In this document: positions 9,490 to 18,389 of the stretch, piece after piece | How positions within the stretch are numbered: position 1 is the stretch's first letter | Layout: the number at the start of each line of letters is the position of its first letter | Assembly: GCF_000374425.1 (NCBI RefSeq) | Contig: NZ_KB894364.1 | Coordinates: 62,001 to 126,000, forward strand | Direction of reading: 5' to 3' | Length of the DNA: 64,000 nucleotides | DNA from: Acinetobacter tjernbergiae DSM 14971 = CIP 107465 | GTDB taxonomy: Bacteria > Pseudomonadota > Gammaproteobacteria > Pseudomonadales > Moraxellaceae | Notes under the pieces: generated by a model | What the model was told of the DNA's origin: nothing | Database searches by the model: none | What the model saw: only the letters and a program-made list of their open reading frames with translations | Translations under genes and position numbers: made by a program

Positions 9490-10902
9490 ATGGGCGATCT
9501 CAATTCAAATCTCATGGCTTTAAGTAGTTATGCACTAGACTCCACAAAAAAGGAAGATTTATTAGATCAATACCTGCAAGAAACCTTATCTCAAATGATG
9601 GATGAGTATCATAAAAATCAAACTCCTATAGACATTGATTTTAGAAAACTGATCCATTGGTTAAGAGCAGGCGATCAATTAACTCATCAAATTCACCCAT
9701 ACCCAGCTAAGCTATTACCTCATATTGCATATTTTTTTCTTAAAGCTCATAAAAATCTTACACAAAAATTGGTACTTGACCCTTTTTGTGGATCAGGAAC
9801 TGTAGCTCTGGAAGCCTCTATACATGGATTTTTACCTCTAGTTGCTGATGCAAATCCTTTAGCACTATTATTGACAAAAGTAAAAACCACTCCCTATTGC
9901 ATAGAGAAATTGATACGAATCAAGGAAAAAATATCTTATAAATATATAAGGTATAAAGTCGCACCTACAATAGATATAGTAAATCCTGATTTATGGTATC
10001 TACCAGAACATAAAAAACGGTTAGAAATTTTATTAAGAACTATTGAAGAAGTAGTGGATCAGGAAGAGAAAGCTTTTTTTAAAATTTGTTTCTCTTCTCT
10101 TACTAAAAAAGTTAGTTTCGCTGATCCTGCGATTAGTGTTCCAGTTCGCCTAAAAACTAAAGAGAAGTTTTCCCCTACAATAAATGCACGAATTAATAAA
10201 AGGCTGGATTGGATTAAAAGTGCTAATATTATTCAAGAATTTAATATTATTGTGGATGCTAACATTGAGCGAGTAATAGAAACAAATAATAAATATCCAA
10301 ATCGTTTCACTGCTAAACAAGTTGGTATTGATGCAAGGTCATTATTTACCAATCCTAATGGCTCAATACCAATGCCAGATAACTCTGTGCCTTTAGTCAT
10401 TACATCTCCACCTTATGGAAGTGCACAAAAGTATGTCAGAGCATCTAGTCTATCTCTAAACTGGTTAGAACTTGCTTCTCCCAAAGAACTTCGCTCTTTA
10501 GAAGAAAAATCAATTGGGAGAGAACATCTAAAAAAGACACCTTTATGCTTAGAAGAAAGTAATCTACCTCAAGATTATGTTCAGCTCTTAAAAAAAATTG
10601 CTCTTAAAAATGAAGTAAGAGCTCAGATTACTCAAAAATATCTAATTGAAATGTCTCAAGTTGTTGATGAAATTTCCCGAGTGACGGCACCTAATGGGCG
10701 TGTTATATTTGTACTTGGTAATAATCAAGTTTGTGGTGAAACTCTGAGAAATGACAGATTCATCATTGAATGTTTCCAAAAACATCATCTAAAACTCAAA
10801 TTAATTTTAATTGATGACATTAAATCACGAGGTTTAATGACCAAACGGAATCGAACAGCATCTGTAATTTCTCGTGAAACGGTTCTAGTTTTTGAAAAAT
10901 AG
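9490..10902 (+). CDS. Site-specific DNA methyltransferase (N4-cytosine/N6-adenine type)
   Basis: A 470-residue SAM-dependent DNA methylase. Residues 69-77 (HPYPAKLLP) are typical of the start of the fold, DPFCGSGT (97-104) is the SAM-binding motif I, and TSPPYG (305-310) is the catalytic motif IV (S/D-PP-Y). The roughly 200 residues between them probably recognise the target. The motif order I then IV is that of alpha/gamma amino-methyltransferases. No restriction endonuclease gene is adjacent. It lies 141 bp after tnsE and 82 bp before the phosphoribosyltransferase gene. It may be self-marking for the downstream system or an independent orphan methylase. No clear ribosome binding site; the ATG at 9514 is an alternative start. 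Confidence 0.88.
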   Translation: MGDLNSNLMALSSYALDSTKKEDLLDQYLQETLSQMMDEYHKNQTPIDIDFRKLIHWLRAGDQLTHQIHPYPAKLLPHIAYFFLKAHKNLTQKLVLDPFCGSGTVALEASIHGFLPLVADANPLALLLTKVKTTPYCIEKLIRIKEKISYKYIRYKVAPTIDIVNPDLWYLPEHKKRLEILLRTIEEVVDQEEKAFFKICFSSLTKKVSFADPAISVPVRLKTKEKFSPTINARINKRLDWIKSANIIQEFNIIVDANIERVIETNNKYPNRFTAKQVGIDARSLFTNPNGSIPMPDNSVPLVITSPPYGSAQKYVRASSLSLNWLELASPKELRSLEEKSIGREHLKKTPLCLEESNLPQDYVQLLKKIALKNEVRAQITQKYLIEMSQVVDEISRVTAPNGRVIFVLGNNQVCGETLRNDRFIIECFQKHHLKLKLILIDDIKSRGLMTKRNRTASVISRETVLVFEK

Positions 10903-10984
10903 AAGTACGTATTCCATGAGTTTTACTTATTACATGTAATCAGACTGTAGCAACTATGGATATTTTTAATTTTTAAAGGAAGAT

Positions 10985-11950
10985 ATGTTGAGACCTGACT
11001 TTCAACCTAAATTAGAAGCCTATAAAAACCAGCTCATGAAACTCAGCTCTCATGCTTGGGATTATGATAAGAAATGGCCTGAAATTGAGCAATGGCTTAC
11101 TAATTTTACTGGTCGCTGCTTCCCAAAAGAGGAAGAATACCTATTAGCCCTCCATTTACTTACACACTTTATCTATTTTGGTAATTCAACTATTAGAGAG
11201 ATGCTTAAGGCTTGCTATGAAGAGCAATTTATTATCCCCTTAAAACAAGAAATACGTAAAGCAAATGGGGATACCACTGATATTAATTTAATCAACAGTT
11301 TATTAATTCAAGAGATCAACAAAACTCTCTTTATTGGTGCTGGAAATCCTTCTGAGAGCGGAGCACATTTGCTTTATTTTTTTAGACAAATGAATGACTT
11401 ATCAAAAGAAAGATTTTCTGACTTCTATGGAGCATTTTATAAGGATCAAATTTCAAATGAACTCCATCCACAATCAACTTTAATAAACAGGTATATTTTT
11501 TTTGACGATTTAGTTGCATCAGGTACCCAAATAACGGACTATTTAAAAGATCGTTTGATACAAATTCGAGCCACTAATCCTTCAATCAAGCTCCAATTTA
11601 TGTGTCTTTTTGCTACAACTGCTGGACTAGAAGCCCTAAATACCGTTGAAATGTTCAATGGGAATGCTCATTGCTTATTTCATTTAGATGATTCCTATAA
11701 GATATTCAGCAAGAAATCTAGAAATTTTAAGTCACTGAGAAAACCTAGTCGTAGAAAACTTAAAAAATTCTGTCAGGTTTATTCAACATATTTGGGCTTT
11801 GAGGAACCACATAAATTAGGCTATAAAAATTGCCAATTGATGATTGGATTTTCATATAACACCCCTGACAATACTTTGCCAATATTTTGGGCAAAACACC
11901 CAGTTTATTGGACACCAGTTTTTGCTAGATACAGCAAAATATATGCTTGA
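10985..11950 (+). CDS. Phosphoribosyltransferase-like protein of a putative conflict system
   Basis: 321 residues with one clear signature, RYIFFDDLVASGTQ (169-182). The hydrophobic strand, DD acid pair and SGT loop form the PRPP-binding motif of type I phosphoribosyltransferases. The N-terminal third is helical and has no match I recognise. It does not resemble a nucleotide-salvage enzyme in length or context. I recall PRTase-CE domains being described beside ORC/Cdc6-like ATPases in predicted conflict operons; this is unverified here. AAGGAA precedes the ATG by 4-9 bp. The stop is 7 bp from the ATPase start, so they are co-translated. The substrate is unknown. Confidence 0.7.
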   Translation: MLRPDFQPKLEAYKNQLMKLSSHAWDYDKKWPEIEQWLTNFTGRCFPKEEEYLLALHLLTHFIYFGNSTIREMLKACYEEQFIIPLKQEIRKANGDTTDINLINSLLIQEINKTLFIGAGNPSESGAHLLYFFRQMNDLSKERFSDFYGAFYKDQISNELHPQSTLINRYIFFDDLVASGTQITDYLKDRLIQIRATNPSIKLQFMCLFATTAGLEALNTVEMFNGNAHCLFHLDDSYKIFSKKSRNFKSLRKPSRRKLKKFCQVYSTYLGFEEPHKLGYKNCQLMIGFSYNTPDNTLPIFWAKHPVYWTPVFARYSKIYA

Positions 11951-11957
11951 GGCAATT

Positions 11958-13976
11958 ATGAATTCTGTAAACCCTTTTGGTTCTCTTCGCGCAGCGGAAT
12001 ACACGGATGAACAAATAAATCACTTATGGGTTGATTTTGAGTATGATATTAAGTCCTCTATTTTAGATTTATCAGGTGCAACACCAAAATATATTTTCGG
12101 AGGAAAGGGATCAGGTAAAACTCATATTCTTAGATATTATTCATATCTCGTTACTAGACAACGACAGGATGACTTAACGGGTGTAGAAGTCTTAGAGCAA
12201 CTCGGTGCACTTACTATTTTTTATAGATGTAATCACTTTGGGGCTTCTAAATTTGATTCTTTACCTGAAAACTTAAAACAAATAATATTTCAAGCATATG
12301 TAGAATTAACCTTGTTTGAAGCAGTGGTCGAATGTCTAATTGATATTAAAAATACCACAGCTGATTTAGCTCATAATGACGAAGATTTTCTAGCTGAAAT
12401 TCGTAGAAACATTGGTCATGATTCTTTAAATTCAATCCAAGATCTAGATAGTTTACGAGTTTGGATTTTTGAACATAGGGTTTTAATTGATAGAAACTTA
12501 AATAAATTTATTTTTATAAAAAAAGTTGAGCTTTTTGAATCAATATTATTAATAAATAATTTATTTAGCTTTATTAAACCTGCAATAAATATATGGTCAA
12601 CTTCTTTAACAAATTTTCCTTTAGTTTTCCTTATTGATGAATTTGAAAATTTAGAAAGTAACTATCAAAGTATATTTAATGATTTTGTAAGAATGGCGAA
12701 TTCATTTGTATCCTTTAGAATTGCAACTAGACCAAATGGGGTAAGAACCAACACAATAACTGGTGTAAATGAGAGTAACCTAAGTGGCCATGAGTTTCTA
12801 AAGATAAATTTAGATGAAATACTTATGAGCCAAGATACTAAACACTTTATAAATAATTTTATAGTAAATCGTCTTTATAACAATCCAAATATTCATGTCA
12901 AAATTAATGCGAATCAATTATTTGATTCATTAGATACAAGTGGCCTACTACAAGAAGCAATACGTACTTTGGATCTTCCTATTAATAAAATTCTAAAGTT
13001 AACAAAAGAAAATTTTATTAGAAGTTTTCCTAGTGATTTTCGTCAATATGCTGATTCCACTTTTTCTGTACTTTGTGATGATATAGATGAGCTTATTCTA
13101 AAAAAACTTAATATTTTAAGATTTTGTAAAGAACGTAAAAATAGTACTAATTTCTTAGAAATAGCCCAGCAGATTCATTCTGAAAGCTTAATATATAGAG
13201 AAAAAGAACAGCGCCGAACTGGGAAATATGCAACGTCATTCAATCACTACAAGTATGATCTATTTGCACAGATATGCTTGGATGCGAGATATAAGACAAA
13301 TATCCCATATGCAGGTTTTGAAACAATTTTCAAAATGTCATCTGGAAATCCAAGAAATGTATTAAATATATTAAATAAAATATATGAGTTGTTATCTTTT
13401 GAAGGAAAAAGCTTTTATTCTCAAGATAGTATTGATATTGAGACTCAAACAAAAGCAATTAATCAAGCTGCTAAATATTTTGCTGAAGAAGATTCTAATT
13501 ACGGTTCTTTAAGTGACAAGGCAAAAAAAGCAATGTTTAAATTCGCTGCCTATTTAGCTACAGCAAGATATGCATTAAACATTCCTGAGATCTCTCCTCT
13601 TGCAGCAAGCTTTAAGGATGAAGACTTAAATAGAGAAGCAAAAGAAGTCTACAATCTTGCTGTAGAATTCTCTTTAATCCAAGAAATGCCTGATCAAAGA
13701 TCAGACAGGAATTCAAAACAATTACACAAACTTATCAAACTCAACCCTATGCTATCACCTTTATGGAATTTACCTGTAGTATATCGTGGAGATCTCACTC
13801 TAAATGCTGATATTCTAAATGCTATTTTTGACCCTGAGAATACAAGCTTTGATGAGCATCTGAACAGAGTTAAACGGAAATGGAATACTATACATATAGA
13901 TCAACTAGATACGAATATTAAGCAAAATGTTGGATCTACTGCTAAGCTACCAGAACAAGGGAAGTTACCATTTTGA
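11958..13976 (+). CDS. ORC/Cdc6-like AAA ATPase
   Basis: 672 residues from the ATG at 11958, chosen over an in-frame ATG 114 bp upstream because it follows the previous stop directly with GAGG overlapping the junction. Walker A is GGKGSGKT (48-55), Walker B is VFLIDEFENLE (223-233), and FRIATRPNG (253-261) looks like a sensor 1 strand. A helical lid (SSGNPRNVLNILN, about 455) and a C-terminal winged-helix-like part follow, giving the ORC/Cdc6 or STAND-like plan. It opens with NPFGSLRAAEY, typical of ATPases in bacterial defence operons. It probably senses or loads on a ligand or DNA and drives the partner proteins. Very AT-rich compared with chromosomal neighbours. Confidence 0.8.
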   Translation: MNSVNPFGSLRAAEYTDEQINHLWVDFEYDIKSSILDLSGATPKYIFGGKGSGKTHILRYYSYLVTRQRQDDLTGVEVLEQLGALTIFYRCNHFGASKFDSLPENLKQIIFQAYVELTLFEAVVECLIDIKNTTADLAHNDEDFLAEIRRNIGHDSLNSIQDLDSLRVWIFEHRVLIDRNLNKFIFIKKVELFESILLINNLFSFIKPAINIWSTSLTNFPLVFLIDEFENLESNYQSIFNDFVRMANSFVSFRIATRPNGVRTNTITGVNESNLSGHEFLKINLDEILMSQDTKHFINNFIVNRLYNNPNIHVKINANQLFDSLDTSGLLQEAIRTLDLPINKILKLTKENFIRSFPSDFRQYADSTFSVLCDDIDELILKKLNILRFCKERKNSTNFLEIAQQIHSESLIYREKEQRRTGKYATSFNHYKYDLFAQICLDARYKTNIPYAGFETIFKMSSGNPRNVLNILNKIYELLSFEGKSFYSQDSIDIETQTKAINQAAKYFAEEDSNYGSLSDKAKKAMFKFAAYLATARYALNIPEISPLAASFKDEDLNREAKEVYNLAVEFSLIQEMPDQRSDRNSKQLHKLIKLNPMLSPLWNLPVVYRGDLTLNADILNAIFDPENTSFDEHLNRVKRKWNTIHIDQLDTNIKQNVGSTAKLPEQGKLPF

Positions 13977-14947
13977 GTATTATTGATTACGATATTTTCT
14001 ATCGGGAATTACTACCAGTAGAAAATAATCCAATTAACTCGACTCCTTTCGATATCTTTATATCTGCATTCAATGCAAGTGATAGAGTAAAAGAAGTTTT
14101 TGACAAAATTAATAGCTCCCAAAAATATTGGCTAATCCATCCAGAATACCAATTTTCAGATGAAGAACTGACAGAATTTCATGCAACAAGCACAATTAAA
14201 CCTATAGAATTTGGTGAACAAGATCAAGTTAGCTCTTTATTATCCTCAATAAACATTACAGATATAGAAAACATTAAAATTTGTATTGATAGTACAGGTT
14301 TTATGAGAAATGTTTTAGCTCTATTAATAATTACTCTAGGGTATCTGGGATGTAAAAAAATTAGTGTACTTTATTCTGAACCAATACAATATATTGAGAA
14401 CGAAAATACTCACTTCAGTATCTCGGCTCTTAAAGTCAAAGCTTTAGATGGAACTGCTATTACAATCACAACAAATGCTAAAGACTCATTAATAATGTCT
14501 ATTGGTTTTGATCATGATTTAATGTCACAAGTTGTTAATGATTATGAAAGTGCCACTTTTTATCCTTTGTATGGTTTTCCCTCTTTAAGTGCTGATATGT
14601 TTCAACAGAGTGCTTTTAGATCGAGTAATATTATACCAATAAAGGAGAACGATTTAACTACTCGGAAATTCTTTGCACCAGCAAATGATCCATTTTCAAC
14701 AGCTAAGCAAATTCAAAGAATTGTAGCTATAATTCATCACAGAGAACAAAATTTAAAACATAATATTTATCTTTGTCCTCTCTCGACGAAAGCACAAGTA
14801 ATTGGTCATGCTTATTATTGGTGGAAAGAGGGACAACATCAAAGCCAGAATGGAATGATAAATATTATCTTACCCATGTGTATATCATATAAAAGAGAAA
14901 CAAGTGTTGGATTGCGGCGAGTATGGCAATACACTTTAGAGATGTAG
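13973..14947 (+). CDS. Unrecognised protein, third member of the PRTase-ATPase operon
   Basis: 324 residues with a TTG start that overlaps the ATPase stop by 4 bp (TTGA) and has AAGGGAAG upstream, so translation is coupled. I do not recognise the family. Visible features: an N-terminal FDIFISAFNASDRV, a strand-helix pattern like a Rossmann fold, and ICIDSTGFMRN (about 103-113), a conserved-looking acid-S-T-G loop followed by a hydrophobic helix and KKISVLYSEP. No signal peptide or membrane helix. The intimate coupling says it works with the ATPase and phosphoribosyltransferase, possibly as effector or regulator. It is the last gene before the repeat-bearing transposon end. Confidence 0.7.
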   Translation: MSIIDYDIFYRELLPVENNPINSTPFDIFISAFNASDRVKEVFDKINSSQKYWLIHPEYQFSDEELTEFHATSTIKPIEFGEQDQVSSLLSSINITDIENIKICIDSTGFMRNVLALLIITLGYLGCKKISVLYSEPIQYIENENTHFSISALKVKALDGTAITITTNAKDSLIMSIGFDHDLMSQVVNDYESATFYPLYGFPSLSADMFQQSAFRSSNIIPIKENDLTTRKFFAPANDPFSTAKQIQRIVAIIHHREQNLKHNIYLCPLSTKAQVIGHAYYWWKEGQHQSQNGMINIILPMCISYKRETSVGLRRVWQYTLEM

Positions 14948-14971
14948 GTACTATCGTATAGCAAATATTAA

Positions 14972-15119
14972 AGGATGAAACTTTATTACATCTACTTTTT
15001 GAAATACGAGAAGAATTTATAATATAGGATGAAACTTTATTTTTCGTAAGAATCTTGCTGAAAACCTAAAATCAATAACTTGTGTTGATTTTAGGATGAA
15101 ACTTTATTACTTAACCACA
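14972..15119 (+). repeat. Tn7-like left end: three direct repeats and a TGTGG tip
   Basis: The 16-nt core AGGATGAAACTTTATT occurs without mismatch at 14972-14987, 15026-15041 and 15093-15108, all in one orientation with unequal spacing (54 and 67 bp). Read inward from the right, the DNA begins TGTGGTTA at 15119 and then enters the third repeat. Tn7's left end has three separated 22-bp TnsB sites over about 150 bp and a TGTGGGCGG tip, so both the layout and the terminal TGTGG fit. GGTTA at 15120-15124 would be the 5-bp target duplication. The partner end was not found in this window. Confidence 0.7.
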
Positions 15120-15159
15120 GGTTAGCCCTCCTTTCTTATTGCCATCTAATCATAAAATT

Positions 15160-15789
15160 TTAAGCCACATATCGACTGCTTTTATGATTGAGCAAAATGA
15201 TTGAATTCAAAATAATAGCCCCTAAAATCGAAACTAGAATCAACTGCCAATCCACAAAGAATAAAGAAGTTAATAAGATCACCACATCTATCGCCATCTG
15301 TACTTTTCCTGCTGGAATCTTAAATCGCTCTTGCAAATAAAGCGCGAGCAAATTAACGCCCCCTAAACTGGAACGATGCCGAAAGAGAATCAGAAAACTC
15401 ACGCCCATCAGAACATTTGCAAAAATGGTGGCATAAATCGGATTTACACTGGATAAATGAAAGAAATGAGGGATGATTTCGGTAAAACCTGCCAACAATG
15501 CAACGGCAATAAAGGTTTTAATTACCAATGCCATGCCCATTTTTTGATAAGCAAAATAATAAAACGGAATATTGATCAAGAAAAATAAAATACCGAACTT
15601 CAAGTCCGTAATATAGTGAATCAACAACGATAAGCCAGCCGTTCCACCTGTCATAATGCCTGCTTGCTGCAATAGCGTCATCGCAAAAGATAAAATGAAT
15701 GTTCCGATCAACATCGCCAGTCCATCTTCAATCTTAGAGTGTCGATCAATCACAGGCATGACCATAGATACATTCTGATCGGTATTCAT
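15160..15789 (-). CDS. YitT family membrane protein
   Basis: About 209 residues from the ATG at 15789 (MNTDQNVSM); the longer frame adds 16 cysteine-rich residues unlike the family. Five or six hydrophobic helices include GTFILSFAMTLLQQAGIMTGG, the conserved YitT/DUF161 opening with its TGG turn, and SSLGGVNLLALYLQ. It lacks the cytosolic DUF2179 domain of the longer Bacillus members. The function is unknown; it is a predicted inner-membrane transporter-like protein. Its stop codon is 40 bp from the putative transposon tip, so the region just downstream of this gene is the apparent insertion site. An Lrp-type regulator gene lies upstream on the same strand. Confidence 0.85.
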   Translation of the reverse strand: MNTDQNVSMVMPVIDRHSKIEDGLAMLIGTFILSFAMTLLQQAGIMTGGTAGLSLLIHYITDLKFGILFFLINIPFYYFAYQKMGMALVIKTFIAVALLAGFTEIIPHFFHLSSVNPIYATIFANVLMGVSFLILFRHRSSLGGVNLLALYLQERFKIPAGKVQMAIDVVILLTSLFFVDWQLILVSILGAIILNSIILLNHKSSRYVA

Positions 15790-16002
15790 AGCGATAAACT
15801 CAATAGGGAAACAACAGCAGAGGGAGCATTCTTTCAATGAAAGATATGGGATATTTGAGCATTTTTATTTATATTTCGCAATTTATTATTATTTATTACC
15901 CATAAATACAATTTATATTCAAAATAACTGATTTGAAATGAGCTTTACTCATGCACATCAACCGCATTATTTTGAATATCATTCTCGTGTAGCAAAATCT
16001 TG

Positions 16003-16467
16003 TTATTTAATCGCAATACCATTTTCTTTTAATTTTTCTAGAACAATCGAGGTATTCAGATTACTCACCCCAAAGTTATTGGATGATAGAATTCCGATCA
16101 GTTTGACCATTTCATCCAAATTTTTGACTGCGACCTTCAGCGCAAAATCATAACTCCCCGTGAGTTTATGAATATCCTTCACTGCAGGCTCATTTAAAAG
16201 AAATTCAATAAAGCGGTCATGAGTTGCATCATTATAATTCTGCAATTTCACTTCAATAATGCCCATGATCGGTGTTGGATCTGCACTCAAAGCAATTTGC
16301 GCATAATAGCCCGTAATAATTTTCTTTTGTTCAAGCTGAATTCGACGGCGTGAACATTGAGAGGTTGATAACCCCACTAACTCTGCCAACTCTTGATTAG
16401 CCAAACGTCCATTCATCTGTAAATGATGGATAATTTTTTGATCAAAATCGTCTAGTTCTTCAGTCAT
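16003..16467 (-). CDS. Lrp/AsnC family transcriptional regulator
   Basis: 154 residues, the standard Lrp length. The N-terminal helix-turn-helix (DFDQKIIHHLQMNGRLANQELAELVGLSTSQCSRR) is followed by the RAM ligand-binding domain (about 65-150), including VKDIHKLTGSYDFALKVAV. Such proteins form dimers or octamers that answer to amino acids. The neighbouring yitT (same strand, downstream) and pncA (same strand, upstream) are possible targets; the effector cannot be told from the sequence. Confidence 0.92.
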   Translation of the reverse strand: MTEELDDFDQKIIHHLQMNGRLANQELAELVGLSTSQCSRRRIQLEQKKIITGYYAQIALSADPTPIMGIIEVKLQNYNDATHDRFIEFLLNEPAVKDIHKLTGSYDFALKVAVKNLDEMVKLIGILSSNNFGVSNLNTSIVLEKLKENGIAIK

Positions 16468-16562
16468 AAAACGCTCAGTTGTAGTCTTTTAAATAATTCA
16501 AATCGCGATCAACACTCACCAGAATTTAAAAGTTTAAGGCTTTTAGATCAGGCATCACAAGT

Positions 16563-17195
16563 TTAGGACAAAATCGCAGAGGATTGAATCCGATCAATGC
16601 CTTGTTCGCGCATGATTTGCCAAGCATGTTGCAAAGAATCATTTAAATCAATCGCTTTACAAGCATCTTCAATCACATAGGTTTTAAAACCCATTTGTGC
16701 TGCGTCTAATGCAGTCCATGCGACACAGAAATCTGTGGCGATTCCCACGATATACACCGTATCAATTTGATGTTCTTTTAAATATCCTTTCAGCCCCGTT
16801 GGGGTTTTACGATCTGCTTCCATAAATGCAGAATAACTATCAATATCGGGATGAAAACCTTTACGAATAATCAGTTGTGCAGCCGAAATATTTAATTCAG
16901 GGTGAAATTCCGCATCGTGACTGCCTTGAACACAATGTTTCGGCCATAACACTTGTGTTCCATACGGCAATTCAATGGTTTCAAATGGCACTTTATTTTC
17001 GTGATTGTCCGCAAAGGAAATATGTTGCTCAGGGTGCCAATCCTGCGTCAGCACGACATATTCAAACTTTCTTGTAAGTTGATTAATGACTGGAATAATT
17101 TGATCTGCCCCCGCAACTGCCAAATTTCCACCTGGTGTAAACCCATTTTGTACATCAACAACAATTAATGCGACATGATTTGCTTGTTTTCGCAT
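16563..17195 (-). CDS. pncA: Nicotinamidase
   Basis: 210 residues. It converts nicotinamide to nicotinate for NAD salvage. The catalytic triad is visible as D14 (VVDVQNGF), K112 (IRKGFHPD) and C157 (ATDFCV), and the metal-binding residues as D52, H54 (QDWHPEQH) and H87 (WPKHC). A cis-peptide-type VGIA precedes the catalytic cysteine stretch. The length equals that of bacterial PncA. It stands alone upstream of the Lrp gene, divergent from dapA. The homologous pyrazinamidase activity is a family trait. High confidence. Confidence 0.95.
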   Translation of the reverse strand: MRKQANHVALIVVDVQNGFTPGGNLAVAGADQIIPVINQLTRKFEYVVLTQDWHPEQHISFADNHENKVPFETIELPYGTQVLWPKHCVQGSHDAEFHPELNISAAQLIIRKGFHPDIDSYSAFMEADRKTPTGLKGYLKEHQIDTVYIVGIATDFCVAWTALDAAQMGFKTYVIEDACKAIDLNDSLQHAWQIMREQGIDRIQSSAILS

Positions 17196-17483
17196 GTGAT
17201 GACCCAGTCTAAATCTTCTATTTTTACAATACCCTGCTCATTATCATCTGACTAGGTATGTTTCAATTTTTATCGAGCTAAAAATATTCAATACGAAGAT
17301 GAATTAAAGTTTTCCACAGTTTGACCAAAGCATATTGTTCTTATGCCTCCGATCAGTCATAATTTGCATAATTGTCATTCAACCCAATCAAGTTGTTGAA
17401 TGACGAACCAAAATACTGCAACCATCCAATATTTCGTTTCACTCACTTCAAATCCGGATGGGAAAATAGGATATTTTTTTAAA

Positions 17484-18377
17484 ATGACTCAGCTAGCACA
17501 GAATATTCAAGGCTCAATTGTCGCAATCGTCACCCCTATGTTTGAAGATGGCGGCGTAGATTGGAAGAGTCTTGAGAAGCTCGTTGAGTGGCACATCCAA
17601 CAAGGTACACATAGTATTGTTGCTGTCGGCACAACGGGCGAAGCGTCTACGTTAAGCATGGAAGAACACACACAAGTCATCAGAGAAGTGATTCGTGTAG
17701 CGAATAAACGTATTCCGATTATCGCGGGTACAGGTGCAAACTCAACGCGTGAAGCGATTGAGTTGACCAAAGCTGCGAAAGAGTTAGGTGCTGACGCTGC
17801 ACTACTCGTGACGCCATATTATAATAAACCAACACAAGAAGGCTTATATCAACACTACAAAGCAATTGCTGAAGCAGTTGATATTCCACAAATTCTTTAT
17901 AATGTACCAGGTCGTACTGGTGTCGATATGCAAAACGAAACCGTGATTCGTCTTGCAGATATTAAAAACATTGTTGGTGTAAAAGATGCAACAGGCGATG
18001 TACCTCGTGGTCAAGCACTCATCGAAGGTTTAAATGGTAAAATCGCAGTTTACTCTGGTGATGATGAGACCGCTTGGGAGCTGATCCTACTTGGCGCGAA
18101 AGGCAATATTTCTGTAACTGCGAACGTCGCACCAAAGCAAATGAGCGACATTTGTGAAGCGGCATTGGCTGGAGATAAAGCAAAAGCACAAAGCTTGAAT
18201 CAACAAATTGCAAATCTACACAATATTTTGTTTTGCGAATCAAACCCAATTCCTGTGAAATGGGCATTGCACGAGATGGGATCAATTGGTACTGGCGTAC
18301 GCTTACCATTAACCACTCTAGCAGAACAATATCGTGAACCGCTCCGCACTAATTTAAAAGTTGCGGGAATTATTTAA
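17484..18377 (+). CDS. dapA: 4-hydroxy-tetrahydrodipicolinate synthase
   Basis: 297 residues from the ATG at 17484, matching the normal DapA length; a frame extending to 17400 lacks family similarity. It condenses pyruvate with aspartate semialdehyde, the first step of the lysine/diaminopimelate branch. The Schiff-base lysine K167 (VGVKDATGD), Y139 (LYNVPGRTG) and the TTGE motif (50-53) are present in a TIM barrel. It starts a cluster dapA-bamC-purC, the same order as in E. coli, with 12 bp to bamC. No riboswitch was recognised upstream. Confidence 0.97.
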   Translation: MTQLAQNIQGSIVAIVTPMFEDGGVDWKSLEKLVEWHIQQGTHSIVAVGTTGEASTLSMEEHTQVIREVIRVANKRIPIIAGTGANSTREAIELTKAAKELGADAALLVTPYYNKPTQEGLYQHYKAIAEAVDIPQILYNVPGRTGVDMQNETVIRLADIKNIVGVKDATGDVPRGQALIEGLNGKIAVYSGDDETAWELILLGAKGNISVTANVAPKQMSDICEAALAGDKAKAQSLNQQIANLHNILFCESNPIPVKWALHEMGSIGTGVRLPLTTLAEQYREPLRTNLKVAGII

Positions 18378-18389
18378 TACGAGCAATTT

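Larger units (their letters stand above)
7753..15119 (+). mobile_element. Left portion of a Tn7-like element (tnsE, cargo, left end)
   Basis: The block starts with a TnsE homologue, continues with four AT-rich accessory genes and ends in a Tn7-style end. In Tn7 the order is right end, tnsABCDE, cargo, left end; the order here fits the last three parts. The tnsABCD genes and the matching right end are not in the window: tnsE sits 80 bp after lpxO. The left limit given is therefore only the start of tnsE, not a mapped boundary. It could be a decayed element, a rearrangement, or an element whose remaining half lies further left with unrelated DNA inserted. Confidence 0.6.

Noticed and set aside
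11844..11957. Upstream start for the ORC-like ATPase
   Set aside because: It would overlap the phosphoribosyltransferase gene by over 100 bp, and a good start with a ribosome binding site lies at 11958.
14972..15119. The three repeats as a small CRISPR array
   Set aside because: Repeats are only 16 nt, spacing is unequal (38 and 51 nt between cores), there are no cas genes, and the layout with a TGTGG tip fits a transposon end better.
17196..17483. Lysine riboswitch upstream of dapA
   Set aside because: No lysine-box helices could be seen and Acinetobacter dapA is not known to use one.
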